64,000 nt of DNA from Winogradskyella alexanderae (GTDB lineage Bacteria > Bacteroidota > Bacteroidia > Flavobacteriales > Flavobacteriaceae), in assembly GCF_020166335.1 (NCBI RefSeq), contig NZ_JAIUJR010000008.1, positions 148,569 through 212,568 of the forward strand. Reading direction: 5' to 3'. The position numbers and the translations under genes were made by a program. Position 1 is the stretch's first letter; each line of letters starts with the position of its first letter. The notes below the pieces were generated by a model. That model was not told where the DNA came from and made no database searches. It saw nothing but the letters and a program-made list of their open reading frames with translations. This document shows, in pieces, positions 28,973 to 38,614 of the stretch.

Positions 28973-29040
28973 CTTAGCTCAGCTGGATAGATCATCTGCC
29001 TTCTAAGCAGGCGACCATAGGCTCTTGTCTGTAAAAGAAG
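28973..29040 (+). pseudogene. Decayed tRNA-Arg (TCT anticodon)
   Basis: The D-arm and anticodon arm are well preserved (ttagctcagctggataga, then ctgccttctaagcagg with loop CTTCTAA, anticodon TCT). The D-stem closing base is changed, the T-loop (normally TTCGAAT) is destroyed, and the acceptor 3' strand does not pair with the 5' strand. It cannot fold as a full tRNA. It lies inside the element remnant, 145 bases from the intact tRNA-Leu. Confidence 0.65.
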
Positions 29041-29129
29041 AAAACAAAATTTCTGATAACTATCAATAAGGTTTTTATTTTATAGAAAAGGCTTAAAAAC
29101 TTTTTAATCGTACATAAATCGTGCAAATA

Positions 29130-29178
29130 TAAAAACAAGAAATCCGCAACATCTTTAATATAAGATAGTTACGGATTT
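29130..29178 (-). terminator. Terminator of the tRNA-Gly/tRNA-Leu transcript
   Basis: A long imperfect stem (AAATCCG/CGGATTT, then AAC/GTT and ATCTT/AAGAT) is followed on the minus strand by CTTGTTTTT, directly after the tRNA-Leu 3' end. Confidence 0.7.
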
Positions 29179-29179
29179 T

Positions 29180-29196
29180 ATCTGTACTGAAGGCGG
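29180..29196. repeat. Attachment-site copy within tRNA-Leu (att)
   Basis: Identical over 17 bases to 26126-26142. The shared block covers the last 12 bases of the tRNA and 5 bases downstream, the usual crossover place of tyrosine integrases in tRNA genes. Confidence 0.75.
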
Positions 29197-29269
29197 GACT
29201 TGAACCCGCACGGCCATAATGGCCATTGGATTTTAAGTCCAACGTGTCTACCAATTCCACCACTTCAGC
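29185..29269 (-). tRNA. tRNA-Leu (TAA anticodon)
   Basis: An 85-base class II tRNA read on the minus strand. The acceptor GCTGAAG pairs with CTTCAGT. The anticodon stem is TTGGA/TCCAA with loop CTTAAAA (anticodon TAA). The variable arm is GGCCATTATGGCC. The T-arm is GCGGG-TTCAAGT-CCCGC. No CCA is encoded. The 3' end is the integration target of the neighbouring element. Confidence 0.95.
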
Positions 29270-29312
29270 ATCCAAGTTGCAGACTGCAACTTAATTGGTA
29301 TATATCGTATAG

Positions 29313-29384
29313 AGCGAAAGACGGGATTTGAACCCGCGACCCTCACCTTGGCAAGGTGATGCTCTACCCCTGAGCTACTTTCGC
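29313..29384 (-). tRNA. tRNA-Gly (GCC anticodon)
   Basis: 72 bases on the minus strand. The acceptor GCGAAAG pairs with CTTTCGC. The anticodon stem is TCACC/GGTGA with loop TTGCCAA (anticodon GCC). The T-arm is GCGGG-TTCAAAT-CCCGT. No CCA is encoded. It lies 43 bases upstream of tRNA-Leu and is probably co-transcribed with it. Confidence 0.96.
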
Positions 29385-29479
29385 GTAGTTTTTTAAAGAA
29401 CATTTCGCTTTAAAAGCGGATGCAAATTTAAACTATTTCTTAGAAAAGCAAAGACTTTTTTTAAATTAATTGAACACCT

Positions 29480-32092
29480 TTAAGCTTGTTTTTTCTTAAC
29501 CAACATGCGCTTTATCTCATTGAGCTTCATGAGTGCTTCAACTGGTGTGAGCGTATTAATATCTGTATGTAAAATCTCATCTTTTATTTCCTCCAACAAT
29601 GGGTCATCTAAATTAAAAAAGCTTAACTGCATATCATCTTTTAAAGACTTTACTTTGTCTGTTAGCTCTTCGCTAGAATGCGACTTTTCAAGTTTAGATA
29701 ATATTTTATTAGCGCGTCTTATGACCTGTTGTGGCATACCTGCCATTTTAGCGACATGGATTCCAAAACTATGCTCACTGCCACCTTCAACTAGTTTTCT
29801 AACAAAAAGTACATTATCCTGCAACTCTTTTACCGAAACATTAAAGTTTTTTATACGTGTAAAGGTTTCGGTCATTTCATTGAGCTCATGGTAGTGCGTC
29901 GCAAATAAGGTCTTTGGCCTTGCCGGATGTTCATGTAAATACTCACTAATGGCCCAAGCAATGGATATACCGTCATAAGTACTGGTACCACGACCGATCT
30001 CATCCAGAAGCACCAGGCTACGTTCTGAAATATTATTAAGAATGGATGCGGTTTCATTCATTTCTACCATAAATGTAGACTCACCCATTGAGATATTATC
30101 ACTCGCACCCACACGTGTAAATATTTTATCTACTAGGCCAATCCGAGCTTCTTTTGCCGGCACAAAACTTCCAATCTGTGCCAAGAGAACAATTAATGCA
30201 GTTTGTCTTAATATAGCGGATTTACCAGACATGTTTGGTCCAGTAATCATGATGATTTGTTGGGTTTCTCGATCGAGATAAACGTCATTTGCGATATAAG
30301 GTTCGCCTAATGGTAATTGCTTTTCGATTACCGGATGACGACCGTTTTTAATTTCCAAATCAAAGCTATCATCTATTTGAGGGTAATTGTATTTATTGGT
30401 TTTGGCCAAACTTGCAAACCCACAAAGACAATCCAATTGCCCTATCAACTGCGCATTTTGTTGCACCTGTATAATAAATTGGTGCATCCAAAGTACAAGC
30501 TCAGAAAATAGCTGCTGCTCAATCGCTAAAATGCGTTCTTCAGCTCCAAGGATTTTTGCCTCGTATTCTTTTAATTCTTCTGTAATATAGCGCTCAGCAT
30601 TGACTAAGGTTTGCTTTCTAATCCATTCTTCTGGTACTTTATCTTTATGTGTGTTTCTAACTTCGATATAATACCCAAATACATTATTAGACGCTATTTT
30701 AAGAGATGGAATTCCCGTGCGTTCACTCTCACGCTGTAGCATAGCATCTAAATAGTCCTTGCCAGACTTTGACAATCCTCTCAATTCATCCAATTCTTGA
30801 GAAAAGCCTGTAGCAACCGTATTACCTTTTAAGACATTTACAGGTGCTTCTTCGTTTAAGGTTTGCCTTATCTTTTCACGAAGCAGATCACAATTATTAA
30901 GATTATCGCCAATAACTTTTAAGGATTCACTATCAGACGATTTTGCCATGGACTTAATCGGTACAATAGCTTCTAAAGAGTTTTTAAGCTGAATGACTTC
31001 TCTAGGGTTTACCTTAGTGGTAGCTATTTTTGAAATGAGGCGCTCAATGTCACCAATATGTTTTATTTGCCCTCGAATTTTTTGAAGTACAGCATCATTA
31101 TCCAACAAATACTGAACCACTTCGTGGCGTTGTTTTATCTTATCTGCATGCTTTAACGGCAACGCCAACCATCGCTTCAAAGTGCGACCACCCATAGCTG
31201 AGATGGTTTTATCAATGACATTTATTAAGGTAACTGCATTGGCATTTGTGGAATGGTATAGCTCTAGATTCCTGATGGTGAATTTATCCATCCATACATA
31301 ATCATTAGTTGCTATCCTTGAAATGGTAGCGATGTGCTCTAGTTTATTATGCCGTGTTTCACTTAAATAATGCAATATTACACCAGATGCTATGATACCT
31401 TCGTATAAATCTTCTATTCCAAAACCTTTTAATGTTTTGGTGTTGAAGTGTTTGGTTAAGGTCTCATTAGCATAATCTGCTTGAAATACCCAATCTTCAA
31501 GATAAAAGGTATGAAAGTCATTTCCGAAAGTTTCAGTGAAATCCTTTCTGCACTCCTTGGAAATTAAAACTTCACTGGGACTGAAATTCTGAAGCAGTTT
31601 ATCTATATATTCAGGATCACCTTGAGACGTTAAAAACTCACCTGTAGAAATATCCAAAAATGAAACACCTATGTACTTTTTGTCAAAATGCACAGCACAT
31701 AAAAAGTTATTGGACTTAGAATGTAAGATATCATCATTCAATGCCACACCAGGTGTAACAAGCTCAGTAACACCACGCTTCACAATTTTCTTGGTTAATT
31801 TTGGGTCTTCTAGTTGGTCGCAAATGGCAACACGTTCTCCTGCCCTTACAAGTTTTGGTAAATACGTATTCAACGAATGATGCGGAAAACCAGCTAATTC
31901 AGTTTCGCTCTCACTGCCGGCTCCGCGCTTCGTTAAAATAATGTCTAAAATCTTAGAGGCTTTAACGGCATCACTTCCAAAGGTTTCATAAAAGTCACCT
32001 ACTCTAAACAACAACAACGCATCAGGATACTTTGCCTTAATGGCGTTGTATTGCTTCATTAATGGTGTTTCTTTTTTTGCCTTCTTAGCCAA
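29480..32092 (-). CDS. mutS: DNA mismatch repair protein MutS
   Basis: It recognises mismatches and bulges and starts repair with MutL. Mismatch-binding domain I shows [16 protein letters not shown], with the Phe-x-Glu wedge in FYETF. The ATPase domain has Walker [10 protein letters not shown], Walker [17 protein letters not shown] and the ATHYHEL switch. I prefer TTG 32092 as the start, giving (M)[18 protein letters not shown], which matches the usual flavobacterial N-terminus and about 870 residues. The only in-frame ATG (32140) would add 16 residues unlike family members. The gene stands between the tRNA pair and the divergent TrmH-type gene. Confidence 0.95.
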   Translation of the reverse strand: MAKKAKKETPLMKQYNAIKAKYPDALLLFRVGDFYETFGSDAVKASKILDIILTKRGAGSESETELAGFPHHSLNTYLPKLVRAGERVAICDQLEDPKLTKKIVKRGVTELVTPGVALNDDILHSKSNNFLCAVHFDKKYIGVSFLDISTGEFLTSQGDPEYIDKLLQNFSPSEVLISKECRKDFTETFGNDFHTFYLEDWVFQADYANETLTKHFNTKTLKGFGIEDLYEGIIASGVILHYLSETRHNKLEHIATISRIATNDYVWMDKFTIRNLELYHSTNANAVTLINVIDKTISAMGGRTLKRWLALPLKHADKIKQRHEVVQYLLDNDAVLQKIRGQIKHIGDIERLISKIATTKVNPREVIQLKNSLEAIVPIKSMAKSSDSESLKVIGDNLNNCDLLREKIRQTLNEEAPVNVLKGNTVATGFSQELDELRGLSKSGKDYLDAMLQRESERTGIPSLKIASNNVFGYYIEVRNTHKDKVPEEWIRKQTLVNAERYITEELKEYEAKILGAEERILAIEQQLFSELVLWMHQFIIQVQQNAQLIGQLDCLCGFASLAKTNKYNYPQIDDSFDLEIKNGRHPVIEKQLPLGEPYIANDVYLDRETQQIIMITGPNMSGKSAILRQTALIVLLAQIGSFVPAKEARIGLVDKIFTRVGASDNISMGESTFMVEMNETASILNNISERSLVLLDEIGRGTSTYDGISIAWAISEYLHEHPARPKTLFATHYHELNEMTETFTRIKNFNVSVKELQDNVLFVRKLVEGGSEHSFGIHVAKMAGMPQQVIRRANKILSKLEKSHSSEELTDKVKSLKDDMQLSFFNLDDPLLEEIKDEILHTDINTLTPVEALMKLNEIKRMLVKKKQA

Positions 32093-32202
32093 GAGTTTTA
32101 TGTATTTTTGTTGATAATGTAAGTGTGCTAATTTAGCCAAATAGCTAAGTTATTTAAAGTGAAAAGGCCATAAGTTATCTACAAAAAGAAAGAGATTTCA
32201 AC

Positions 32203-32742
32203 ATGCGAAAGTTAAAAAACGATGAATTAGACCGTCTTGGGATTTCAGAATTTAAACTTGCTGAAAAATCACCAATCATTATAATTCTCGATAATATTAG
32301 AAGCCTAAACAACATTGGCTCTGTATTTAGAACCAGCGACGCCTTTCTTATTGAAAAGATTTACCTCTGCGGTATAACCGCCAAACCACCACACAATGAA
32401 ATAAGAAAAACCGCATTGGGAAGCACGGAATCCGTAGATTGGGAGTATGTTGAAAATACCATAGACATAGTTGAAAATCTAAAAGCAGAAAATGTAAAAA
32501 TTTGCTCCATAGAACAAGCTGATAATGCTACCATGCTGAATGATTTTGAACCTCAGCCTAATGTGAAATATGCTTTTGTTTTTGGTAATGAGGTGAAAGG
32601 GGTTTCACAAGAGGTAGTTAATGCTAGTGATATTGTGCTCGAAATCCCACAATACGGTACAAAACATTCTTTAAATATTGCGGTAAGTGCAGGTGTTGTG
32701 ATTTGGGATGTGTTTTCGAAAATTAAAAGTTTAAACACTTGA
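32203..32742 (+). CDS. SpoU/TrmH-family RNA 2'-O-methyltransferase
   Basis: A 179-residue SPOUT-fold enzyme with the three family motifs: LNNIGSVFRTSDAF, FVFGNEVKGVSQEV and SLNIAVSAGVVIWD (trefoil-knot SAM site). It methylates ribose 2'-OH in tRNA or rRNA. Without the extra N-terminal domain the exact substrate is uncertain, with TrmH- or TrmL-like activity possible. It diverges from mutS. Its stop overlaps the optional TTG start of the next gene. Confidence 0.88.
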   Translation: MRKLKNDELDRLGISEFKLAEKSPIIIILDNIRSLNNIGSVFRTSDAFLIEKIYLCGITAKPPHNEIRKTALGSTESVDWEYVENTIDIVENLKAENVKICSIEQADNATMLNDFEPQPNVKYAFVFGNEVKGVSQEVVNASDIVLEIPQYGTKHSLNIAVSAGVVIWDVFSKIKSLNT

Positions 32743-32744
32743 AT

Positions 32745-33191
32745 ATGACAAACAAAAAAATATTTCCAATTTCGTTAGCCGTAATAGGCATAGTTGTAAT
32801 TCTGTTTTCTACGGGATCATCAATCCTGACCTATGACTTATTTGGAATCCCAGCAGGTAACCTCATTATTTGGTTTGGTTTCATATCCCTTCAACTCGCA
32901 GTTTATAGCTTTCAAAAAGGCTTTAAGGCAAGCAATTCAATATTAGGTAAATTGATTCGGAATTTGATGCGCTTGTTGATTGGTATTTCAATTTTATGGT
33001 TTGGTATTGCGTATTTACTATCTGGAAATTTGAATTTTGATTTTAGTTCTAGTGCTACCGGATATCTCGGTAGTCCAGAAGCATCCATTCTTTACTGGAA
33101 TATTATATATGCATTAATTGTGGCACCAATTGTCTTAATGATAGCCTATTCACTACTAAGATATTTTGAACGCCTTAAAGAGACTAAATAA
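32745..33191 (+). CDS. Membrane protein of unknown function
   Basis: I chose ATG 32745 (MTNKKIFPISLAVIGI); an in-frame TTG at 32739 overlaps the previous stop. The protein has 148 residues and four predicted membrane helices: near 8-25, 38-55, 75-95 and 118-140. There is no motif I recognise. It sits between the TrmH-type gene and a methyltransferase gene, overlapping the latter by one base (TAATG), so the three form an operon. Confidence 0.7.
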   Translation: MTNKKIFPISLAVIGIVVILFSTGSSILTYDLFGIPAGNLIIWFGFISLQLAVYSFQKGFKASNSILGKLIRNLMRLLIGISILWFGIAYLLSGNLNFDFSSSATGYLGSPEASILYWNIIYALIVAPIVLMIAYSLLRYFERLKETK

Positions 33192-33847
33192 TGTCTTCTT
33201 CTAAAAATCCCTGGCCCACAAAAGATGCAATGATGCAGATTTATGAAAAACACCTCTGGGGTGGGGAGGAATACGATTTTTATTCTGGTTATGGCTCGCA
33301 CGATTTACAAATTGTTCAACCTTATGTTGACACTGTTAGGGCGTTTTTTGAATCGCATAATCAAAACCTGACGGTTTGTGACTTTGGCTGTGGCGATTTT
33401 AATATTGGAAAACGATTAGTACAGCACACATCAAAATACATTGCTATTGATATTGTGCCATCACTTATTGAGCGCAATAAAAAACTGTTCAAAGCATCGA
33501 ATCTCGAGTTTCATTGCTTGGATATTTCGCAAGACAAGTTACCAGAGGCAGATTGTGTGATTTTGCGTCAAGTACTTCAACATTTATCAAATAAAGAAGT
33601 AAAGCGTATTGTCAAAAAACTAATAAATTACAGATTTATCATTCTAACTGAAAATCTTCCTAGTAGTAAATTCACAAGAAATACTGATATTATTTCTGGC
33701 CAAGGCATACGATTAAAACACAATAGTGGAATAGACCTTTTGGTCCAACCGTTTAATTTAAAAGTAAAGTCAACAAAAATTCTAAGTGAGGTCATTTTAG
33801 AACATAAAAAAGGCAAAATTGTTAGCTGGTTATATGAGCTATTTTAG
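33191..33847 (+). CDS. Class I SAM-dependent methyltransferase
   Basis: A 218-residue protein. The SAM-binding motif I is VCDFGCGDFNIGKRL. It is followed by AIDIVPSLIERNK (acidic loop) and LPEADCVILRQVLQHLSNKEV (motif after strand 4). Substrate specificity cannot be read. The N-terminus, with WGGEEYDFYSGYGSHD, resembles small-molecule or glycan-linked methyltransferases. It overlaps the membrane protein gene by one base and converges with the folK fusion, sharing 4 bases at the 3' ends. Confidence 0.82.
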   Translation: MSSSKNPWPTKDAMMQIYEKHLWGGEEYDFYSGYGSHDLQIVQPYVDTVRAFFESHNQNLTVCDFGCGDFNIGKRLVQHTSKYIAIDIVPSLIERNKKLFKASNLEFHCLDISQDKLPEADCVILRQVLQHLSNKEVKRIVKKLINYRFIILTENLPSSKFTRNTDIISGQGIRLKHNSGIDLLVQPFNLKVKSTKILSEVILEHKKGKIVSWLYELF

Positions 33848-34971
33848 CTATTAATTTCATTTAGTAACCACAAGTAGTCCTCGCGCTTTTTTACAAAATC
33901 ACGCTCAGAAATATCAATGATTTTTACGTTTAGTTCAGTCTGGTTGCGTAAAAAGCTCAGATAACCCGAATTGATTTTATCCAAATACTCATCTTGAATT
34001 TCCTTTTCGTACTTACGCCCTCTTTTTTTTATGTTTTCCTGAAGTCGTTGCGTATTTTGATAAAGGTAAACGTACAAATCTGGTCTGGCAATATCCTTAT
34101 ACACCTGGTAAAACAGCTTTCTGTACAATCTAAATTCATCATCTGGCAAGGTCACTTTTGAAAAAATAAGCGATTTATGCACATCATAATCGCTTACCAT
34201 AAAATCCTTGAACAAATCTAACTGCGATAAATCGTCACTAATTTGCTGATAACGATCTGCTAAAAAAGACATTTCTAAGGTGAACGCATAACGCTCTGGT
34301 TCCTTGTAGAATTTTGGCAAAAATGGGTTATCTGCAAAACGCTCTAATATTAATTTGGCATTAAAATCTTGTGAAATTTTGGTAGCCAAGCTGGTTTTAC
34401 CAGCACCAATATTTCCTTCTATTGCAATAAAGTTAAAATCCTTAAAACCAAACTGCTTTAATGGATTTTTAAGCCATTTGTTAATGGGTTTGATAGTCGA
34501 TTTATCTTCACATTCCTCTAACAATTGCGAAATTGATTTTTCCAGTTCTGGATGTTCTACGTCTTTAGCAATATCAAACAAGGGTTGCAAAACAAATCGA
34601 CGCTTATGCATTTCCGGATGTGGAATCGTCAATCCTTTTTGCTTATGGATTTCATCTTTAAACAACAGGATGTCCAAATCAATTTCGCGCGACTCATAAC
34701 CCTCGGTTCTTGAGTTTTTTCGGCCCAGCTTTTTTTCAATTCTCTGCAGTTCTTTTAAAAGTTTCGTGGGTTTCAATTCTGTTTCTACACAAAGACATGC
34801 ATTGTTAAAAACATCTCCCTCAAAACCCATTGCAGGTGTCTCATAGACCTTAGAAAGCTTTTTAATAGTTCCTATTGTGTTGAATATGGCATCTACCGCC
34901 ATCTGCAAATTTTGGAGTTTAATGCCTTTGTTACTTCCTAGCGCTATATAAACGGTATTTGTAAATCCCAT
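33844..34971 (-). CDS. folK: Fusion: HPPK (FolK) plus deoxynucleoside kinase
   Basis: A 375-residue bifunctional protein. Residues about 5-160 are 6-hydroxymethyl-dihydropterin pyrophosphokinase of folate synthesis (IALGSNKGIKLQNL, VYETPAMGFEGDVFNN, REIDLDILLF, IPHPEMHKRRFVLQPL). From about residue 178 a deoxynucleoside kinase follows: FIAIEGNIGAGKTSLA is the P-loop, with ERFADNPFLPKFY and SKVTLPDDEFRLY downstream. The fusion is widespread in Flavobacteriia and links folate and deoxynucleotide supply. Both active-site motif sets look intact. The gene converges with the methyltransferase gene. Confidence 0.92.
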   Translation of the reverse strand: MGFTNTVYIALGSNKGIKLQNLQMAVDAIFNTIGTIKKLSKVYETPAMGFEGDVFNNACLCVETELKPTKLLKELQRIEKKLGRKNSRTEGYESREIDLDILLFKDEIHKQKGLTIPHPEMHKRRFVLQPLFDIAKDVEHPELEKSISQLLEECEDKSTIKPINKWLKNPLKQFGFKDFNFIAIEGNIGAGKTSLATKISQDFNAKLILERFADNPFLPKFYKEPERYAFTLEMSFLADRYQQISDDLSQLDLFKDFMVSDYDVHKSLIFSKVTLPDDEFRLYRKLFYQVYKDIARPDLYVYLYQNTQRLQENIKKRGRKYEKEIQDEYLDKINSGYLSFLRNQTELNVKIIDISERDFVKKREDYLWLLNEINS

Positions 34972-35008
34972 GGAAAAGGCAAAATAAATAAAAGATATAT
35001 TATTAGAT

Positions 35009-35016
35009 TATCTTTG
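35009..35016 (+). promoter_or_regulatory. -7 box of the queuosine transporter gene
   Basis: TATCTTTG matches the Bacteroidota TAnnTTTG consensus fully and lies 27 bases before the ATG. Confidence 0.6.
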
Positions 35017-35042
35017 CACCAACATTTTATCGACAAATTTTG

Positions 35043-35747
35043 ATGCACCTAAAAGACAAGTTATTGGCCCAACGTATTTATCTTCTGCTAGGTGCGCTTT
35101 TTATAACCTCTTTGGTAGTTTCCAATTTAATTTTTCAAAAGTTCTTTTATTGGTATCCATTTGATGTTGAAATTTTTGGCACAAAGCTATTTGAGATTTC
35201 AGTAGGTATTTTGCCGTATCCCATCACTTTTCTTATTACTGACTTAATCAGTGAAATCTATGGTAAAAAAAGAGCTAATGATGTTGTTGTCGCTGGTATT
35301 TTTGCTTCGTTTTTTTCCATGCTTATTATTTACACTTCAAATGCTGTCCCAGCCACACCTTGGTCTCCAGTTCAGGACAGTACATTCACGAATGTTTTTG
35401 GCAGTACTGCAATAGCTGTTTTTGCGAGTATGATGGCTTATTTATTAGCGCAATTTGTAGACATACAGATTTACCACTTTTGGAAAAATCTTACCAAAGG
35501 TAAACATCTATGGCTTCGTAATAATTTTTCAACGTTTTCATCACAATTTGTTGATACAGCAACAGTACTGCTGTTGCTTTGTAGTTTTGGAAAAATTGAA
35601 TGGGATAAATTCACAGGTCTACTCATTGCAGGATTTATATTCAAGGTTATGATTGCAATGATTGATACGCCCTTTCTTTATTTAGGCGTCTATGTATTCC
35701 GAAAACGATTTAAACTTAAAGTAAACGAAGAAATTGACCTTCTCTGA
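35043..35747 (+). CDS. yhhQ: Queuosine precursor transporter (YhhQ family)
   Basis: A 234-residue protein starting at ATG 35043, preceded by an in-frame TTG. It has about six membrane helices with the family blocks GILPYPITFLITDLISEIYGKKRA (split by helix ends) and AMIDTPFLYLGVYV. Homologues import preQ0/preQ1 or queuine for tRNA wobble modification. A consensus -7 box lies upstream. It stands alone between the divergent folK fusion and the AsmA gene. Confidence 0.9.
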   Translation: MHLKDKLLAQRIYLLLGALFITSLVVSNLIFQKFFYWYPFDVEIFGTKLFEISVGILPYPITFLITDLISEIYGKKRANDVVVAGIFASFFSMLIIYTSNAVPATPWSPVQDSTFTNVFGSTAIAVFASMMAYLLAQFVDIQIYHFWKNLTKGKHLWLRNNFSTFSSQFVDTATVLLLLCSFGKIEWDKFTGLLIAGFIFKVMIAMIDTPFLYLGVYVFRKRFKLKVNEEIDLL

Positions 35748-35840
35748 GTCGTTATAAAGCATTTAAATCTTGCTAAAGTTTACTTAACACACAACCTTTT
35801 TAAGTCGTAATTCGTATACTTTTATAGAGAATCTATCATT

Positions 35841-38501
35841 ATGAAAAAATTACTAAAAGTTATTGGAATCCTATTGTTCCTTTTCTTAGCTGTTCTGATT
35901 GCTATTCCGTTTATTTTAGAATCTAAAATAGATACTATTGTGCAAAATTATGCGCACAAAAACCTTAACGCAGATTTAAGTTTTGACGATGTTAATCTAA
36001 GCCTAATCAGCAGTTTTCCAAAAGCGGAAGTAAGTGTAGAAAATCTTAAAATCACTAATAGAGCACCCTTTATGGACGAAACTTTAGCCACAGCCAAATC
36101 CATAGCTTTTGAGATGCCAATAGGGCAATTATTTAAGGATGCTAGCAAACCATTAGCCGTAAATGAAATTATTGCAAATGAACTGCTCTTAACGATTAAG
36201 ACAAACCAGAATGGATCTGTAAATTATGATATTTTAAAAGAGCAAGAAGGTCCTAAAACCGATGGTGATGCTTCATCAAGCGGATTTCGTTTTGATGTTG
36301 AACACTATGAAGTAACTAATAGTGCGTTTACATATTTGGACGAAGAATCGAATACTCAGTTTCATGCTACAGAAATTAACCATTATGGCAATGGTATTTT
36401 TTCGGGCGAAAAATCCGAATTAGAAACGAAGACCGAAACAAAAGTTAGTTTAAGTGTCGACAGCACTAACTACCTCGATAATACCAAAATAAAACTAGAG
36501 GCTCTAATCGATCTTAGTTTAGAAGACAACAAATACACATTTAGAGAAAATAAAGGGTTCATTAATGCCTTACCGTTAGAGTTTGAAGGTTTTGTGCAGT
36601 TGGTAGAATCTGGTCAACAAATTGATCTAAGTTTTAAAAATCCTGAATCGTCTTTTAAAGACTTTCTAGCTGTAATCCCCAAGGCATATTCAAAGAATAT
36701 TGAAAACGTTAATACAACTGGTAATTTCACAGTCAATGGAAGAATAAAAGGATTAATTTCGGATGAAACAATTCCAACAATAGATATTAGTCTAAGTTCT
36801 AACAACGCGTCTTTTAAATATCCAGATTTACCAAAAAGTGTTGACAACATAAAAATTGATGCATCTATAAAAAACACGACAGGTAATGTTGACGATACCT
36901 ATATAGATATTAATGAATTGAATTTTAAAATAGATGACGATAGCTTTAAATCTGAGGCACATCTAAAAAATATAACTCAAAATATGTTAGTCAGTGCAAA
37001 TTTAGATGGCGTTCTTAATCTTGCTAATGTTACTAAAGCCTATCCTGTTACTATAGAAAACCAGCTAAGCGGTATTCTAAAAGGAAAGCTAAATACAGTT
37101 TTTGACATGAACGCTATTGAGTCCAACGCTTATCAACGCATTAAAAATAATGGTAGTGTTTCCTTGACGGACTTTATTTTTTCATCTGAAGATATTGTAA
37201 ATCCAATACAAATTAATAAAGCAACCATGACCTTTAAACCAGGTGTTGTTACCTTAAACAATCTTAACGCCCAAACTGGTAAAAGCGATTTTTATGCAAC
37301 TGGTCAAATTTATAACCTGTTAGGATTCTTATTAAGTGATAAAAAATTGCAGGGTGATTTCAAGGTCACTTCCAATAATTTTAGTATTGAAGATTTCATG
37401 GTTGAAGACGAATTGGCAACTGAAAACTCCAATAAAACCACTCAAGATACAGAGTCTTTAAAAATTCCTGATTTTTTAGACTGTTCAATCTATGCCAATG
37501 CTCAAAATGTGTTCTATGATAATATTAATCTAAAGAATGTTAGTGGAAAGCTCCGCATTAAAGATCAAAGCGCTAATTTAAGTGAAATGACCTCAACATT
37601 ATTTGGTGGGAAATTAGGAATTAACGGTAATGTAACAACCAATAATTCAAAACCAAGTTTTGATATGCAATTGGCCATGCAACAATTTGACATTTCCCAA
37701 TCCTTCAACGATTTAGAGCTCTTAAAGGCACTTGCGCCAATAGCCAAAGTCATACAGGGAAAACTAAACTCCACAATTAATATTAGTGGTTTACTAGATA
37801 AAGATTTTGCCCCAGATTTAAGTACAGTATCTGGAAATGCTCTTGCTGAAATTATCACGTCTAATATAGATGTTTCTAATAGCCCATTACTTGCAAATCT
37901 AGATGCAGAGTTGAATTTTATTGATTTTAATGCACTACAAAAGAATATTAAAACAAAATTAGTCTTTAATGATGGACAGGTTTCTGTTGATCCGTTTACC
38001 ATTAATTACAAAGACATACCTATCGAGGTCTCAGGATCACATGGCTTCAATAAAAATATGAATTACAAGGCAATACTAAGCGTACCAGCAAAATATCTCG
38101 GGAGTGAAGTAAATCGATTAATAGGTCAGATCAATGACCCTGAAGTGAATAAAATGGCAATTCCTGTTACCACCAATATAAGTGGTACATTTTCAAAGCC
38201 AGACGTTTCAACAGACTTGGCAAGTGCTGTAACGAATCTTTCAAAACAACTTGTTGAAATTCAAAAACAAAAACTTATCGGGAAAGGAAAGGATAAGTTA
38301 AATGATCTAATAGGAAATGCTCTAGGAGGAAACAAGAACGCCAAAAAAACTGATTCTGCAGTAGCTAAGGGAGATAGTATCAAAACCAACACAACAGAAG
38401 ACAAGGTTAAAGAGGGCGTAAAGAATGTACTAGGTGATATTTTAGGTAAAAAGAAATCTAAAAAGGATAATAAAAAGCAAGATTCTACCAAAAACAATTG
38501 A
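35841..38501 (+). CDS. AsmA-family inner-membrane protein
   Basis: An 886-residue protein with one N-terminal membrane helix (LLKVIGILLFLFLAVLIAIPFIL), then a long periplasmic region of repeating beta-strands of the AsmA/Chorein-like type (NLSLISSFPKAEVSVENLKI, FGGKLGINGNVTT). Residues from about 810 form a Lys/Gly/Asp-rich tail (GKDKLNDLIGNALGG and KKSKKDNKKQ). AsmA-like proteins form grooves that carry phospholipids between membranes or affect outer-membrane assembly. It is monocistronic and ends before a T-rich gap in front of rpoD. Confidence 0.87.
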   Translation: MKKLLKVIGILLFLFLAVLIAIPFILESKIDTIVQNYAHKNLNADLSFDDVNLSLISSFPKAEVSVENLKITNRAPFMDETLATAKSIAFEMPIGQLFKDASKPLAVNEIIANELLLTIKTNQNGSVNYDILKEQEGPKTDGDASSSGFRFDVEHYEVTNSAFTYLDEESNTQFHATEINHYGNGIFSGEKSELETKTETKVSLSVDSTNYLDNTKIKLEALIDLSLEDNKYTFRENKGFINALPLEFEGFVQLVESGQQIDLSFKNPESSFKDFLAVIPKAYSKNIENVNTTGNFTVNGRIKGLISDETIPTIDISLSSNNASFKYPDLPKSVDNIKIDASIKNTTGNVDDTYIDINELNFKIDDDSFKSEAHLKNITQNMLVSANLDGVLNLANVTKAYPVTIENQLSGILKGKLNTVFDMNAIESNAYQRIKNNGSVSLTDFIFSSEDIVNPIQINKATMTFKPGVVTLNNLNAQTGKSDFYATGQIYNLLGFLLSDKKLQGDFKVTSNNFSIEDFMVEDELATENSNKTTQDTESLKIPDFLDCSIYANAQNVFYDNINLKNVSGKLRIKDQSANLSEMTSTLFGGKLGINGNVTTNNSKPSFDMQLAMQQFDISQSFNDLELLKALAPIAKVIQGKLNSTINISGLLDKDFAPDLSTVSGNALAEIITSNIDVSNSPLLANLDAELNFIDFNALQKNIKTKLVFNDGQVSVDPFTINYKDIPIEVSGSHGFNKNMNYKAILSVPAKYLGSEVNRLIGQINDPEVNKMAIPVTTNISGTFSKPDVSTDLASAVTNLSKQLVEIQKQKLIGKGKDKLNDLIGNALGGNKNAKKTDSAVAKGDSIKTNTTEDKVKEGVKNVLGDILGKKKSKKDNKKQDSTKNN

Positions 38502-38614
38502 TTTTTGGACTAAAACACCCTTTTTTTTGCCAAAATTTGTTAATAAAAGTAATTTTTTTTGGAAATCTTAATTATTCAATTAGATTATAAGTTATCTAAA
38601 TTTAAAACAACTAT

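Larger units (their letters stand above)
26143..29179. mobile_element. Remnant of an integrative element in tRNA-Leu
   Basis: About 3.0 kb between direct 17-base copies of the tRNA-Leu 3' end. It contains the N-terminal stub of a tyrosine integrase reading inward from one end, an S9 prolyl oligopeptidase, and a decayed tRNA-Arg near the other end. The tRNA has been restored with a new terminator (29130-29178), while the old 3' end and terminator were carried to 26091-26142. The integrase is broken, so the element is fixed. Whether the peptidase came in with it is not proved. Confidence 0.6.
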
